64,000 bases of DNA from Bacillus methanolicus. GTDB lineage: Bacteria; Bacillota; Bacilli; Bacillales; Cytobacillaceae. A program made the translations under genes and the position numbers. The first letter of the stretch is position 1; the number at the start of each line of letters is the position of its first letter. The notes under the pieces are model-generated. The model was given only the letters and a program-made list of their open reading frames with translations, made no database searches and was not told the DNA's origin. The stretch is taken from assembly GCF_008764295.1 (NCBI RefSeq), contig NZ_VTQX01000005.1:95523-159522 (forward strand), read 5' to 3'. Positions 7,909-16,124 of the stretch are shown piece by piece.

Positions 7909-10818
7909 CTATGAGATCGACTTTGCCAACAGCACTTTTTCAAAATCAACGGCTGTCAGCGGTTGATGAAGATAAAAGCCTTGGGCGTAATGGCATTTTA
8001 AATCCTTAAGAAGCTTGATTTGTTCTTCTGTTTCTACCCCTTCAGCTACGACCTTGACGGCAAGTCCGTACCCCATTGTTATGATGGCCTTAACAATGGC
8101 AATATCCGTTGTTTCAAGACTTAAGTTATTGATAAAAGAACGATCAATTTTTAAAGTGTTAATCGGGAGATCTTTTAAATAACTTAACGATGAATAACCG
8201 GTGCCAAAATCATCAATTGAAACACGAACCCCTAATTCCTGCAAAGATTTCATCACTTCAATGCTATGATCAATATTGCGAAGCATTGTACTTTCTGTTA
8301 ATTCGAGCGTTAAATACTTCGGTTCGAGCTTCGCATCCGCTAATGCCCTTTTCACTTCTTTCACAAATTTGGTTTGCTGAAATTGATTTGCCGACACATT
8401 GACAGAAACCGTTAACCCTTCCATCCCTAAATTTTGCCATTGTTTATTTTGTTTACAAGCTGTTTTCAACACCCAGCTTCCAATTTCCTCAATTAACCCT
8501 GTTTCTTCTGCCAATGGAATAAACTCTCCTGGTGGAACGAGCCCAAGGACAGGATGATTCCAGCGAATAAGCGCCTCACTTCCATAGAGCTTTCCAGTTT
8601 TCAGATCAATTAACGGTTGATAACAAAGAAAAAATTCTTGTTTTTGCAGCGCTTTTCGTAAATAACTCTCCAGCTCCAGCCGTTTAAAAGCTTCTTCATT
8701 CATTTTTTTAGAATAGAGAGTAATTCGATTTCCTCCCGGATATTTGCCCCGATTCATGGCAATATCCGCATTTTTTAGCAATGTTATTTCATCCTTCCCA
8801 TCATTAGGAAAAAGGCTGATCCCGATGCTCGCGGTAATGTAAAACTCCTTCTCAGAATAATGAATTGGATCTGTCACCTTGCGCAATATCATTTTAGCCA
8901 CTTTGATAATTTCTTCCATATCAACATTTTTAGAAAGAAGTAAATTAAACTTATCTCCACTAAATCTTCCTAAATAAGCACCGCTTGGAATGGCATCTTG
9001 AATTCGTTCACTAATTTCCTTTAAAATTTCATCACCTGCGTCATGTCCGAGGCTATCATTAATCATCTTAAAGCGGTCAAGATCAATTGCCAATACAGCG
9101 ATTTGCCGTTTTTTCTTTTTTGCTCTTTGCAATGTTTCACTAAGCTTCTCTGTAAATTTAATTCGATTCGGCAGCCCGGTGTCCTGATCAAAATAGGCGA
9201 GCTGAACAATTCGGTCTTCAATTTTCTTTTGTTCCGTAATATTGCGACCAATACCGTAGATCCCAACGCATTCACCGTTTATCGTAATCGGAATGTTCTT
9301 AATGTGAAAAAGGTTCTTTTCTCCCGACTTTGAGTTAATTTCAATATTATAATATTGTTCTCTCCCTTTAATGGCCCGAAAGAAGTGCATACGCACCCTT
9401 GCAATATCATCTCTATTAATATACTTTAACGCTGATTTTCCGAGTAGTTCTTCCTCCTTATATCCGAACATTTTTTCAAAAGAGGCGTTTACACTAGTGA
9501 AATTCCCTGATAAATCTGTTGAATAGACAATATCTGCATTATTATCAAAGAGTGAGCGATAATATTGCTCAGAAATTCGGAGATGCGCGTTCAACTCATT
9601 AATATCATCTTGAGACGCTTTCATTAAATGAGTTAACGTCGCGACTGTTTTCAATGAGTCAGAAATGTCATAATCCATTGCCATGTTCTTTTTCTTGCGC
9701 TGTACTTTATTTTCTGCCAAAGCTAAATAAGTAAAAGACTGACCAATCAATTTCGGGATTCCCTCGGCAATGGCGATCTCCCCATTGGCAAAAAATCCAT
9801 TTGTTGGTGCCTGTAAGTGGAGGATTCGCAGCTCTTCATCAGCAAACCCATGTAAAATCCTTTTTCTTGAGAAACAATTAAAAGTAAAAATTGCCTCCAT
9901 ATTTCTCTTTCCTAATGCTTTCATTTCTCGAACAGACTTATCCACGATTGTTGGTAAATCCGCATAAGCGAAAACTAGCTTGTCTCCCTCAACAAGAGGA
10001 TGATTCATTTCTATAGCTCCACTTTCGAGGATTTTCGATATCCTCATCACCTTTTTCTTTCCTTTTGTATCTAGCATAAACAAAAACTCTTCTTTTAACG
10101 TCTCAATATCCTCAATAAAAGCCTTTCCTAAATAACGCTGGATAATTTGAAGTGGTTTTTTCTTGTCAATGGCGTAAATGATATTTCCGCTCGCTTTTGT
10201 AATAGTAAAAGATTTCCCTATTTCCTGAAGTTTATAATTTATAAATGTTTCCATTTGTAAATCTGGATTGTTCAATGATATCGCTACAATCCCATGATTG
10301 CTTTCTTCATCCCCATAAAAAACAAAGCCTTCAGGATACAGATGATCACCTGTGGCGACACCGCCGGCTACTATTACATCAGGATTTTCATGATAAAAAC
10401 AGTTTAGAACTGCAGCTAGCTCTTCACAATGATTTGTGGAAAATAAAATGAGTGCTCTTGTATCAAATCTCGTAAGCATATCAGCGAGCATTTTCCCCAT
10501 CTCATTCACATCACCATAGTCATTAAAAAGAAACAATGAGGAGTGAAGCTCAGTCCTTTCGAAAATAGTAAAGTTAATGCTGATTTGTTCTTCAACCGTC
10601 CGTCCATTTTGGATGGCAGCCGTAGCAGTACAGCCTAAAACATGTGCAACTGGAAGCTCTGCACGAAGGCATTTCTGAATAGCGCCAACCTCTTCTTTAA
10701 CGGCTGAATTGGCAAACAACTGTATAAAAATATTCGGGTATTCATATAGTGCGTGATCTTCAATGAACTTTGTTAATTCGTTTGCATTTTTATACATATA
10801 AGAAATAGTTTTTATCAT
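7909..10818 (-). CDS. FIST-PAS-GGDEF-EAL signalling protein, probable c-di-GMP phosphodiesterase
   Basis: A 969-aa cytoplasmic sensor. Domains (numbered from a GTG three codons upstream): FIST sensory module about 30-370, PAS about 420-535, GGDEF about 540-705, EAL about 715-965. The GGDEF signature is degenerate, RFSGDKF at 621-627, so cyclase activity is doubtful. The EAL part keeps the motif at 751-753 plus ELTEST, DDFGTG, KIDRSF and AEGVET, so it should hydrolyse c-di-GMP, perhaps with the GGDEF domain as an allosteric GTP site (known for such composites, inferred here). FIST domains are thought to bind small ligands such as amino acids. Start at ATG 10818 because AGGTGG ends five bases upstream and overlaps the GTG. 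No membrane segments. Single gene. Confidence 0.92.
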   Translation of the reverse strand: MIKTISYMYKNANELTKFIEDHALYEYPNIFIQLFANSAVKEEVGAIQKCLRAELPVAHVLGCTATAAIQNGRTVEEQISINFTIFERTELHSSLFLFNDYGDVNEMGKMLADMLTRFDTRALILFSTNHCEELAAVLNCFYHENPDVIVAGGVATGDHLYPEGFVFYGDEESNHGIVAISLNNPDLQMETFINYKLQEIGKSFTITKASGNIIYAIDKKKPLQIIQRYLGKAFIEDIETLKEEFLFMLDTKGKKKVMRISKILESGAIEMNHPLVEGDKLVFAYADLPTIVDKSVREMKALGKRNMEAIFTFNCFSRKRILHGFADEELRILHLQAPTNGFFANGEIAIAEGIPKLIGQSFTYLALAENKVQRKKKNMAMDYDISDSLKTVATLTHLMKASQDDINELNAHLRISEQYYRSLFDNNADIVYSTDLSGNFTSVNASFEKMFGYKEEELLGKSALKYINRDDIARVRMHFFRAIKGREQYYNIEINSKSGEKNLFHIKNIPITINGECVGIYGIGRNITEQKKIEDRIVQLAYFDQDTGLPNRIKFTEKLSETLQRAKKKKRQIAVLAIDLDRFKMINDSLGHDAGDEILKEISERIQDAIPSGAYLGRFSGDKFNLLLSKNVDMEEIIKVAKMILRKVTDPIHYSEKEFYITASIGISLFPNDGKDEITLLKNADIAMNRGKYPGGNRITLYSKKMNEEAFKRLELESYLRKALQKQEFFLCYQPLIDLKTGKLYGSEALIRWNHPVLGLVPPGEFIPLAEETGLIEEIGSWVLKTACKQNKQWQNLGMEGLTVSVNVSANQFQQTKFVKEVKRALADAKLEPKYLTLELTESTMLRNIDHSIEVMKSLQELGVRVSIDDFGTGYSSLSYLKDLPINTLKIDRSFINNLSLETTDIAIVKAIITMGYGLAVKVVAEGVETEEQIKLLKDLKCHYAQGFYLHQPLTAVDFEKVLLAKSIS

Positions 10819-10916
10819 AGAAACCACCTAGACGTTTTCTATATTACTTATACTAAATAGCTTGAATAGTCTCTTTTAAAATACCACATTTGATGAAAAG
10901 GTTAAATTGAAAATAA

Positions 10917-10947
10917 AGAAAAAGCTGCCAATTTGACAGCTTTTTTC
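10917..10947 (-). terminator. Rho-independent terminator after yisL
   Basis: Inverted repeat AAAGCTG / CAGCTTT with A and T runs on both sides. Placed 40 bp downstream of yisL. Confidence 0.75.
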
Positions 10948-10984
10948 AGAATTTTGTCGATATTTTGTTGATTTATTCACCCAT

Positions 10985-11332
10985 TTACATTGGTAAGCTG
11001 TAGCCTAAATAAAGAACGGAAATAAGCGAGAGTAAGAATAAAACCCAAAATACAGTCGTTGTCTTTCCCTTTTTTGTACGTACGAGAACCATCTCCATAA
11101 AGCCAATAACGAGAATACCAGACAATACTTTTAAGATCGTCTCAACTAAATACGAAGATATTAAATAATGAACAAACATTCCACCTGTTGCAAAAGTGAT
11201 TAAATAAAACAGACGTAAAATCATGTGGACAATTTTTTGTCCCTTTTCTTTTCCAGCCTTTTGAAGTCCAAAAGCAATGAAAAATAGAACTAGTGTTAAA
11301 ACCCATGCTGTAACATGAATATGTATTGACAT
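10985..11332 (-). CDS. yisL: YisL family membrane protein (DUF1516)
   Basis: A 115-aa integral membrane protein with about four hydrophobic helices (residues roughly 6-24, 35-58, 66-86, 92-112). The N-terminus MSIHIHVTAWVLTLVLFFIA and position next to yisK match the DUF1516/YisL family. No enzymatic motif. Function unknown. Own terminator downstream. Confidence 0.82.
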   Translation of the reverse strand: MSIHIHVTAWVLTLVLFFIAFGLQKAGKEKGQKIVHMILRLFYLITFATGGMFVHYLISSYLVETILKVLSGILVIGFMEMVLVRTKKGKTTTVFWVLFLLSLISVLYLGYSLPM

Positions 11333-11431
11333 GTGCGCTCCTCCTCAGGTTAAGTTCGTGAATATCTTATCATATTTACATTGGAAATAGTAAATGAGAA
11401 GGTTCGTCTCAACGAATTTTTAAAACCTCTC

Positions 11432-12316
11432 TCAATCAGCTTGTATATGATTAATCAGTGTTCCAATTTTTTCAATCGTCACGGCCATTTCGTCTCCCGC
11501 TTTTAAAAAACGAGGCGGTTTAAAGCCTTTCCCAACCCCTGAAGGAGTACCAGTAGCGATGATATCTCCCGGCTCCAAAGTCATTCCTTGAGAAAGAACA
11601 GAAATGATTTCTTCCACTGGAAAAATGAAATTTTCAGTGTTTGATTGCTGTCTAATTTCATGATTGATGCGCGTTTCAATATTAAGTGAATTAGGGTTTC
11701 CTAGCGCTGATGCATGCACGATCCACGGCCCCATTGGGCAAGTAGTATCAAGGCTTTTTCCAATGAAGTATTGCTTATGCTTTGATTGCAAATCTCTCGC
11801 TGTCACGTCATTAATAATTGTATAGCCAAATACATAGTTTAAAGCATCTTCTCTATTTATTTTTGTCCCTTTTTTTCCAATGATAACAGCTAATTCACCC
11901 TCATAATCTAATTGTTCAGTTATATCGCGATGATGCAAAACTCGCTCATTCGGACCGATTACTGTTGTCGGCGCTTTCGTAAAGACTATTATATGCTGCG
12001 GAATATCGTCCTTACTCCCCATCTCAATAGCATGCTCTGCATAGTTTTTTCCAACACAATAGATATTTTTTTTCGGTCTTGGAATCGGTGCTAAAAGAGT
12101 GACCGCCTCTAAGTTGATAAACTGTTCATCAGCAGCTGCTTTAGCCTGCTGATAGATAGAAATCGCTTGTTCAAAAAACCCTGATGTAGCAATACATTCT
12201 TCAAGTGTCTCTGGTAAATCGTTTTCTCTGCGGTTTAATGGAAGAACTCGCTTTTCTCCTTCCTCAATAATGCCAACAAAAACCCCTTCCTCATCCTGTG
12301 CTGTAACAAATTTCAT
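11432..12316 (-). CDS. yisK: Fumarylacetoacetate hydrolase family protein YisK
   Basis: A 294-aa FAH-superfamily enzyme. The ATG at 12316 follows GGAGG with 8-9 bp spacing; an ATG five codons earlier overlaps the ribosome site and is rejected. The C-terminal domain shows the metal-binding Glu pair in LDYEGELAVII, the DVTARDLQ segment, the GKSLDTTCPMGPW lid and TGTPSGVG. B. subtilis YisK is reported to decarboxylate oxaloacetate and to associate with the cytoskeletal protein Mbl (from memory). Substrate here is inferred by homology. It lies 18 bp downstream of the DUF418 gene on the same strand and is probably cotranscribed. Confidence 0.9.
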   Translation of the reverse strand: MKFVTAQDEEGVFVGIIEEGEKRVLPLNRRENDLPETLEECIATSGFFEQAISIYQQAKAAADEQFINLEAVTLLAPIPRPKKNIYCVGKNYAEHAIEMGSKDDIPQHIIVFTKAPTTVIGPNERVLHHRDITEQLDYEGELAVIIGKKGTKINREDALNYVFGYTIINDVTARDLQSKHKQYFIGKSLDTTCPMGPWIVHASALGNPNSLNIETRINHEIRQQSNTENFIFPVEEIISVLSQGMTLEPGDIIATGTPSGVGKGFKPPRFLKAGDEMAVTIEKIGTLINHIQAD

Positions 12317-12334
12317 TCTCTCATCCTCCATTAA

Positions 12335-13501
12335 TTATTTTTTCCATCTCTGCCATTTCTGATATGTGGCACTTCTCCACACCCATTCCATCGGACCAAA
12401 TTGATGCGTCTTCATCCAGTATGAACTAAAAATAACTTGCACTGCAAAAATAACGATAACAAGAAGCGAGCCAGAAAAAACGGATATTTGATCATAAAGT
12501 CCAAATCCATAAGAGTAGAAAAGCGTTGTTGAGATTGATGACTGAAACAAATAATTACTTAACGACATTTGTCCTACAGGCGCTAAAAAACGGAGCAGCC
12601 TTTTTCCTCTTATCGTATCTGCAACTAAAGCAATGGCAAGCGCATAGGCAATGGCGAGCAATGGTCCGCCAAAGGTGTCTTGAATATATTCAAAAGCAAG
12701 ACCGCCTTGAAAGATGTACGGACAAAGCTTCAGAAACAAGCCAAGAAAAAAGAAAAGGAAAAAACTTACCGTCAATGGCCTTCGCAGTTCTGTTACCCTT
12801 TCCATCCATTTGAGTTTGGCAGCGCCTCCTCCGATTAAAAAGAATGGAAAGATTGAAAACAACATAATAATACCGTTGCCTAAATTATTGACCATAGACC
12901 AATCATTCCATCTTTGAGAGAAAATCTCTGCAAAACTTCCACTTTGATACACTTCAATCGAATGTTTTGCCATCTCTACCTGATAAATAGACGACTCTAA
13001 CTCTGGCATGAATAATGCAGTAATAATCAATAAAAAGCAGAAAATAAGTTGGGGGATAAACCACATAAGTCCACCTGTTATGGTCATTCCCACGCCTGTT
13101 CCCCTTATGAAAAGTAAGAAAAGAAAGCCAAATACCGCATAATTAATCAAAATATCTCCATGCCAAATAAAAAAGGCATGGACCATTCCGAACACCAGTA
13201 GGACACCTAAACGTCGAAATGCAATTGGCATAAATGCATTCCCTCTTCCTACCGTTCTTTCATAAAGAAGAACTAATCCATAGCCAAACAATAAAGAAAA
13301 GAGGGGATAAAAGCTCCCTTGCGCAAAAATGTCAATCAAAGCATAGCTTCCCTTATCGAGCGGTGATCCCCACCAGGTAGCAGGGTTCAAATAAAGCATA
13401 GGTGAATGAAAGGACAGCATATTGACAAGAAATATTCCGAAAATAGAAAAGCCCCTCATCATATCTAAAGATATAATTCTATTAGTTTTTGAAGTATCCA
13501 T
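12335..13501 (-). CDS. DUF418 domain-containing membrane protein (YeiB/YxaH-like)
   Basis: A 388-aa polytopic protein with about eight to ten membrane helices. The N-terminal motif RIISLDMMRGFSIFGIFLVN is the hallmark of heparan-acetyltransferase/YeiB relatives, and the C-terminal half (GQMSLSNYLFQSSI, then GPMEWVWR) is the DUF418 domain. Start at 13501: AAAGGAG lies 5 bp upstream; the frame extends 22 codons further without a ribosome site. Probably a transporter or acyltransferase-like protein of unknown substrate. First gene of a likely two-gene unit with yisK. Confidence 0.85.
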   Translation of the reverse strand: MDTSKTNRIISLDMMRGFSIFGIFLVNMLSFHSPMLYLNPATWWGSPLDKGSYALIDIFAQGSFYPLFSLLFGYGLVLLYERTVGRGNAFMPIAFRRLGVLLVFGMVHAFFIWHGDILINYAVFGFLFLLFIRGTGVGMTITGGLMWFIPQLIFCFLLIITALFMPELESSIYQVEMAKHSIEVYQSGSFAEIFSQRWNDWSMVNNLGNGIIMLFSIFPFFLIGGGAAKLKWMERVTELRRPLTVSFFLFFFLGLFLKLCPYIFQGGLAFEYIQDTFGGPLLAIAYALAIALVADTIRGKRLLRFLAPVGQMSLSNYLFQSSISTTLFYSYGFGLYDQISVFSGSLLVIVIFAVQVIFSSYWMKTHQFGPMEWVWRSATYQKWQRWKK

Positions 13502-13785
13502 TATAGCTCCTTTAAAATTGTTATATCTTCGATTATAGATGGAAGTATATGGACATGCAATTTTCAAATATAATCAATGATTCATCCCGTACTTCAATGT
13601 GCTTCTAAAAGCCTATTTCATCATCAACATTCTCACCTCCTCTTATTAAAGGGGCAATATTTAAATATTCCACTCTAGTTCTATTTTATTTCTCCTACAT
13701 TTTTAGATAAGCTTTTGTATGACTCCCTCACCTACTTTTTCCTTTAAGCTGGATTTTACTTATTTTCACCTTAGGCGATTTCATC

Positions 13786-13812
13786 ACATTTGCCCCAAAA
13801 ATACATACGATA
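13786..13812 (+). promoter_or_regulatory. Sigma-K promoter of the gerP operon
   Basis: -35 core AC at 13786-13787, 16-bp spacer, -10 CATACGATA at 13804-13812, a full match to the sigma-K consensus CATAnnnTA. It lies 34 bp upstream of gerPA. gerP is known to be sigma-K dependent in Bacillus, so site and biology agree. The rest of 13502-13785 has no supportable gene. Confidence 0.78.
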
Positions 13813-13845
13813 AAAGAGGAAACCTAATTACAAAGGATGTTGCCT

Positions 13846-14067
13846 ATGCCAGCCATTGTTGGGATCGCCCAAGTAAATGCAATTGGAACAAGTTCTGTTT
13901 TTAATATTGGAGATGTCTACAAAATTATGCCCATTGCTTCTGTAAAAACCTTTGCAGGTGCAGGCTCATTTAATACGGGAGATGTATTAGAGGTTCACAA
14001 CAACTACAGCTCTACCAATACATTCGATCAGGATGTCGCTGATCAAAGTATCCTTTTCAATAGTTAG
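13846..14067 (+). CDS. gerPA: Spore germination protein GerPA
   Basis: A 73-aa coat-associated protein that helps small germinants pass the spore coat. Starts MPAIVG, then the family pattern FNIGDVYKI...FAGAGSFNTGD, and ends TFDQDVADQ. The ATG at 13846 is 7 bp after AAAGGATG; an ATG three codons earlier lies on that ribosome site. First gene of gerPABCDEF. Very similar in architecture to GerPF at the operon end. Confidence 0.93.
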   Translation: MPAIVGIAQVNAIGTSSVFNIGDVYKIMPIASVKTFAGAGSFNTGDVLEVHNNYSSTNTFDQDVADQSILFNS

Positions 14068-14089
14068 AAGAACTTAAAGGTGTGATTCT

Positions 14090-14332
14090 ATGAATTTTTA
14101 CATTCAACAATCAATTGTTATAAATAATTTTCGGGTCGGAAGTCTTGCTAACTCCTGTGTCCTGCAAATCGGCAGTGCAGGAATTATAAAACCATCAAGC
14201 CATTTATATAATACAGGAGGATTTACGGAACCTGCGCCGGAGCCACTCAAACCAGAAGAGATTGAAACAGATTATCTTCATGTTCCTTCCGTTCCTTTAG
14301 CCCCTCCAGCAGGTGGTGGTGGGACGCTGTGA
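14090..14332 (+). CDS. gerPB: Spore germination protein GerPB
   Basis: An 80-aa protein starting MNFYIQQSIVINNFRVGSLANSCVL-type sequence, with the QIGSAG motif shared by GerP proteins and a Pro/Gly-rich tail. Its end overlaps the GerPC start by 4 bp (GTG within the stop region). Coat-located accessory germination factor by family. Confidence 0.93.
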   Translation: MNFYIQQSIVINNFRVGSLANSCVLQIGSAGIIKPSSHLYNTGGFTEPAPEPLKPEEIETDYLHVPSVPLAPPAGGGGTL

Positions 14333-14946
14333 ACCGTGAATACTACTCATATTTGGAGAAATTGCACCGCTTTGTGGAAGCACAAGATAAAAGAATTATT
14401 GAATTAGAGAAAAAAGTAAAAACTTTATCAGATGAACTGAAGGAAGTTCGAGCCCAGCCTCCTGTTCAGGTTGGAACAATCGAATATAAATTCGATCAAT
14501 TAAAGGTTGAGACATTGGAAGGAACATTAAATATCGGCTTAAATCCATCAGATCTTGAAGGAATTGAAAATTTCGAGGTTCAAAATAAAAATGTGACCAC
14601 TAATTCTCCGATGAAAAACAAATGGAAGCCACTGAGGGAACTTGAGCAAAAAATTGACGAGTACTTAGAAAATGACTTGAACTTGCTCATCAAAGAATAC
14701 GAAGAACAAATGCAAATGAATGTGGATGACTCTTATATAGATTTTATAAAAAATGACATTAGAAAGCAGCTTCCCGGCCGGCTCGATCATTATCTTACCC
14801 AAATTCCTGAAAAAGAGCGCAGTGCTGAAGCATCGCAAAAAATAACAGATGGAATCGTTGAACAAATGAAAAAAGATATTGGAAGTGCCGTTTTTACTTT
14901 TTTAAACAATTTACCTAAGGAAACTACTCGAAAGGATGACGAATGA
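14329..14946 (+). CDS. gerPC: Spore germination protein GerPC
   Basis: A 205-aa protein, the only long GerP member, starting with GTG (overlap with gerPB). It has an N-terminal coiled coil (about 5-45, EKLHRFVEAQDKRIIELEKK), a central GTIEYKFDQLKVETLEGTLN segment and an acidic C-terminal helical region. Required with the other GerP proteins for nutrient access through the coat in B. cereus and B. subtilis. Confidence 0.93.
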   Translation: MNREYYSYLEKLHRFVEAQDKRIIELEKKVKTLSDELKEVRAQPPVQVGTIEYKFDQLKVETLEGTLNIGLNPSDLEGIENFEVQNKNVTTNSPMKNKWKPLRELEQKIDEYLENDLNLLIKEYEEQMQMNVDDSYIDFIKNDIRKQLPGRLDHYLTQIPEKERSAEASQKITDGIVEQMKKDIGSAVFTFLNNLPKETTRKDDE

Positions 14947-14947
14947 T

Positions 14948-15127
14948 ATGAATTTACAAGTTTATAACGGGGAGCTTCAAGTTGGCAATATGCAAGTGGA
15001 AGCTGTCTCCAGCTCATCAATTGTTTTAATTGGGGATGCCGAAACGATTCAGCTTTCATCCATTTTTGACACACCTGCAGAATCACTGATCATCGGTCCA
15101 TTTGTACCACTGAATCCACAGGGGTAG
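14948..15127 (+). CDS. gerPD: Spore germination protein GerPD
   Basis: A 59-aa protein, MNLQVYNGELQVG start, with SSSSIVLIGDAETIQLSSIF and terminal ESLIIGPFVPL, the GerPD pattern. Start at 14948, 1 bp after the gerPC stop; a possible ATG at 14936 would sit on the AAAGGA ribosome site. Confidence 0.92.
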   Translation: MNLQVYNGELQVGNMQVEAVSSSSIVLIGDAETIQLSSIFDTPAESLIIGPFVPLNPQG

Positions 15128-15131
15128 CGGG

Positions 15132-15506
15132 ATGCTGAATAAGAGAACCTCTGCTGTTGACCGTGTTATAATCAATTCTTTATCGATCGTCTCCACCTTT
15201 GAAGTCGGAGATTCTTCACAAATTCAAGCATTTTCTCGTGCCATCGCTTTGCAACGTGAGCGGCAAACTTTTTTTAGCAATGAAATCAAGTTCTCTGATT
15301 TCGATATTTTTACAGAAACGATTCCAGTGGAGCCAATTTTTGAAAATGTATCCTTTGAGACAAACTCAGTCCATCCTATTATTAAAGTTGGATTTCTCGA
15401 TATAACAGGGGTGTCCACATCTTCAATTATCCACATTGGGAACACGAAAAATATCAATATGGAATCTAGGATTAAGCATATTCGCCATCTCCATCCCCGT
15501 AATTGA
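15132..15506 (+). CDS. gerPE: Spore germination protein GerPE
   Basis: A 124-aa protein, with RTSAVDRVIINSLSIVSTFE near the start and the closing VSTSSIIHIGNTKNINMESR typical of GerPE. It begins 4 bp after gerPD. The 85-bp gap to gerPF is the largest within the operon. Confidence 0.92.
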   Translation: MLNKRTSAVDRVIINSLSIVSTFEVGDSSQIQAFSRAIALQRERQTFFSNEIKFSDFDIFTETIPVEPIFENVSFETNSVHPIIKVGFLDITGVSTSSIIHIGNTKNINMESRIKHIRHLHPRN

Positions 15507-15591
15507 GTAACATTATTAGTAAAAGAACATAAGATTTTAATAGGCATTTAAATTAGGAATCGTTTATTCCATTAGAAAAGGGTGTTTTAGT

Positions 15592-15810
15592 ATGCCTGCA
15601 ATTGTAGGACCTGTTCAGGTAATTAATTTAGGAGGAGGAGTGCTTCAGTTTGGAGATTCTCTTTTTATCTCCCCGAAGAGCGCTTCAAAATCGATGTCGG
15701 GCTCGGGGGCTGGTAATACTGGCGGCTTTATTATTACCAACAATCTCATAAGCGCCAGCAATACCCTCGATACAAACCTTGTCGATCAGCCTTTAGCAGG
15801 AAATAACTAA
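15592..15810 (+). CDS. gerPF: Spore germination protein GerPF
   Basis: A 72-aa paralogue of GerPA: MPAIVGPVQVINLGGGVL, FGDSLFISPKSASKS, GAGNTGGFIITNN, ending LDTNLVDQ. Last gene of the operon. The following 180 bp are noncoding up to a terminator. Confidence 0.93.
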   Translation: MPAIVGPVQVINLGGGVLQFGDSLFISPKSASKSMSGSGAGNTGGFIITNNLISASNTLDTNLVDQPLAGNN

Positions 15811-15982
15811 AGTTTTCTTCTTAAATATTATAGCTTTATGAGACATCTCAGTTGATTCAATTCGGATCAAATAAATAGGTGAAGACGTAGCTGCACATTC
15901 CTGTTTCGCTCACAAAAGTCGAAACGACTGTAAAACACATCAAAAGCCATTTTGCTTTCAAGTTTGTAAACCTCCAAACAGA

Positions 15983-16019
15983 AAAAACAGTCCTCAAGCT
16001 GACTTGAGGACTGTTTTTT
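15983..16019. terminator. Bidirectional terminator between gerPF and addA
   Basis: Perfect stem AAACAGTCCTCAAG / CTTGAGGACTGTTT with loop CTGA, flanked by A6 and T6 runs. It can end gerP transcripts (+) and addBA transcripts (-). Confidence 0.88.
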
Positions 16020-16124
16020 GGGAAGATATCCTATTTAATACGATTACTAGTTGAGCATTCGTTCTTACTCCAGCTCGTTAAATCGCTCATGCTCGTTTAC
16101 GAGCGAGCGTGTCACATCAATCAT

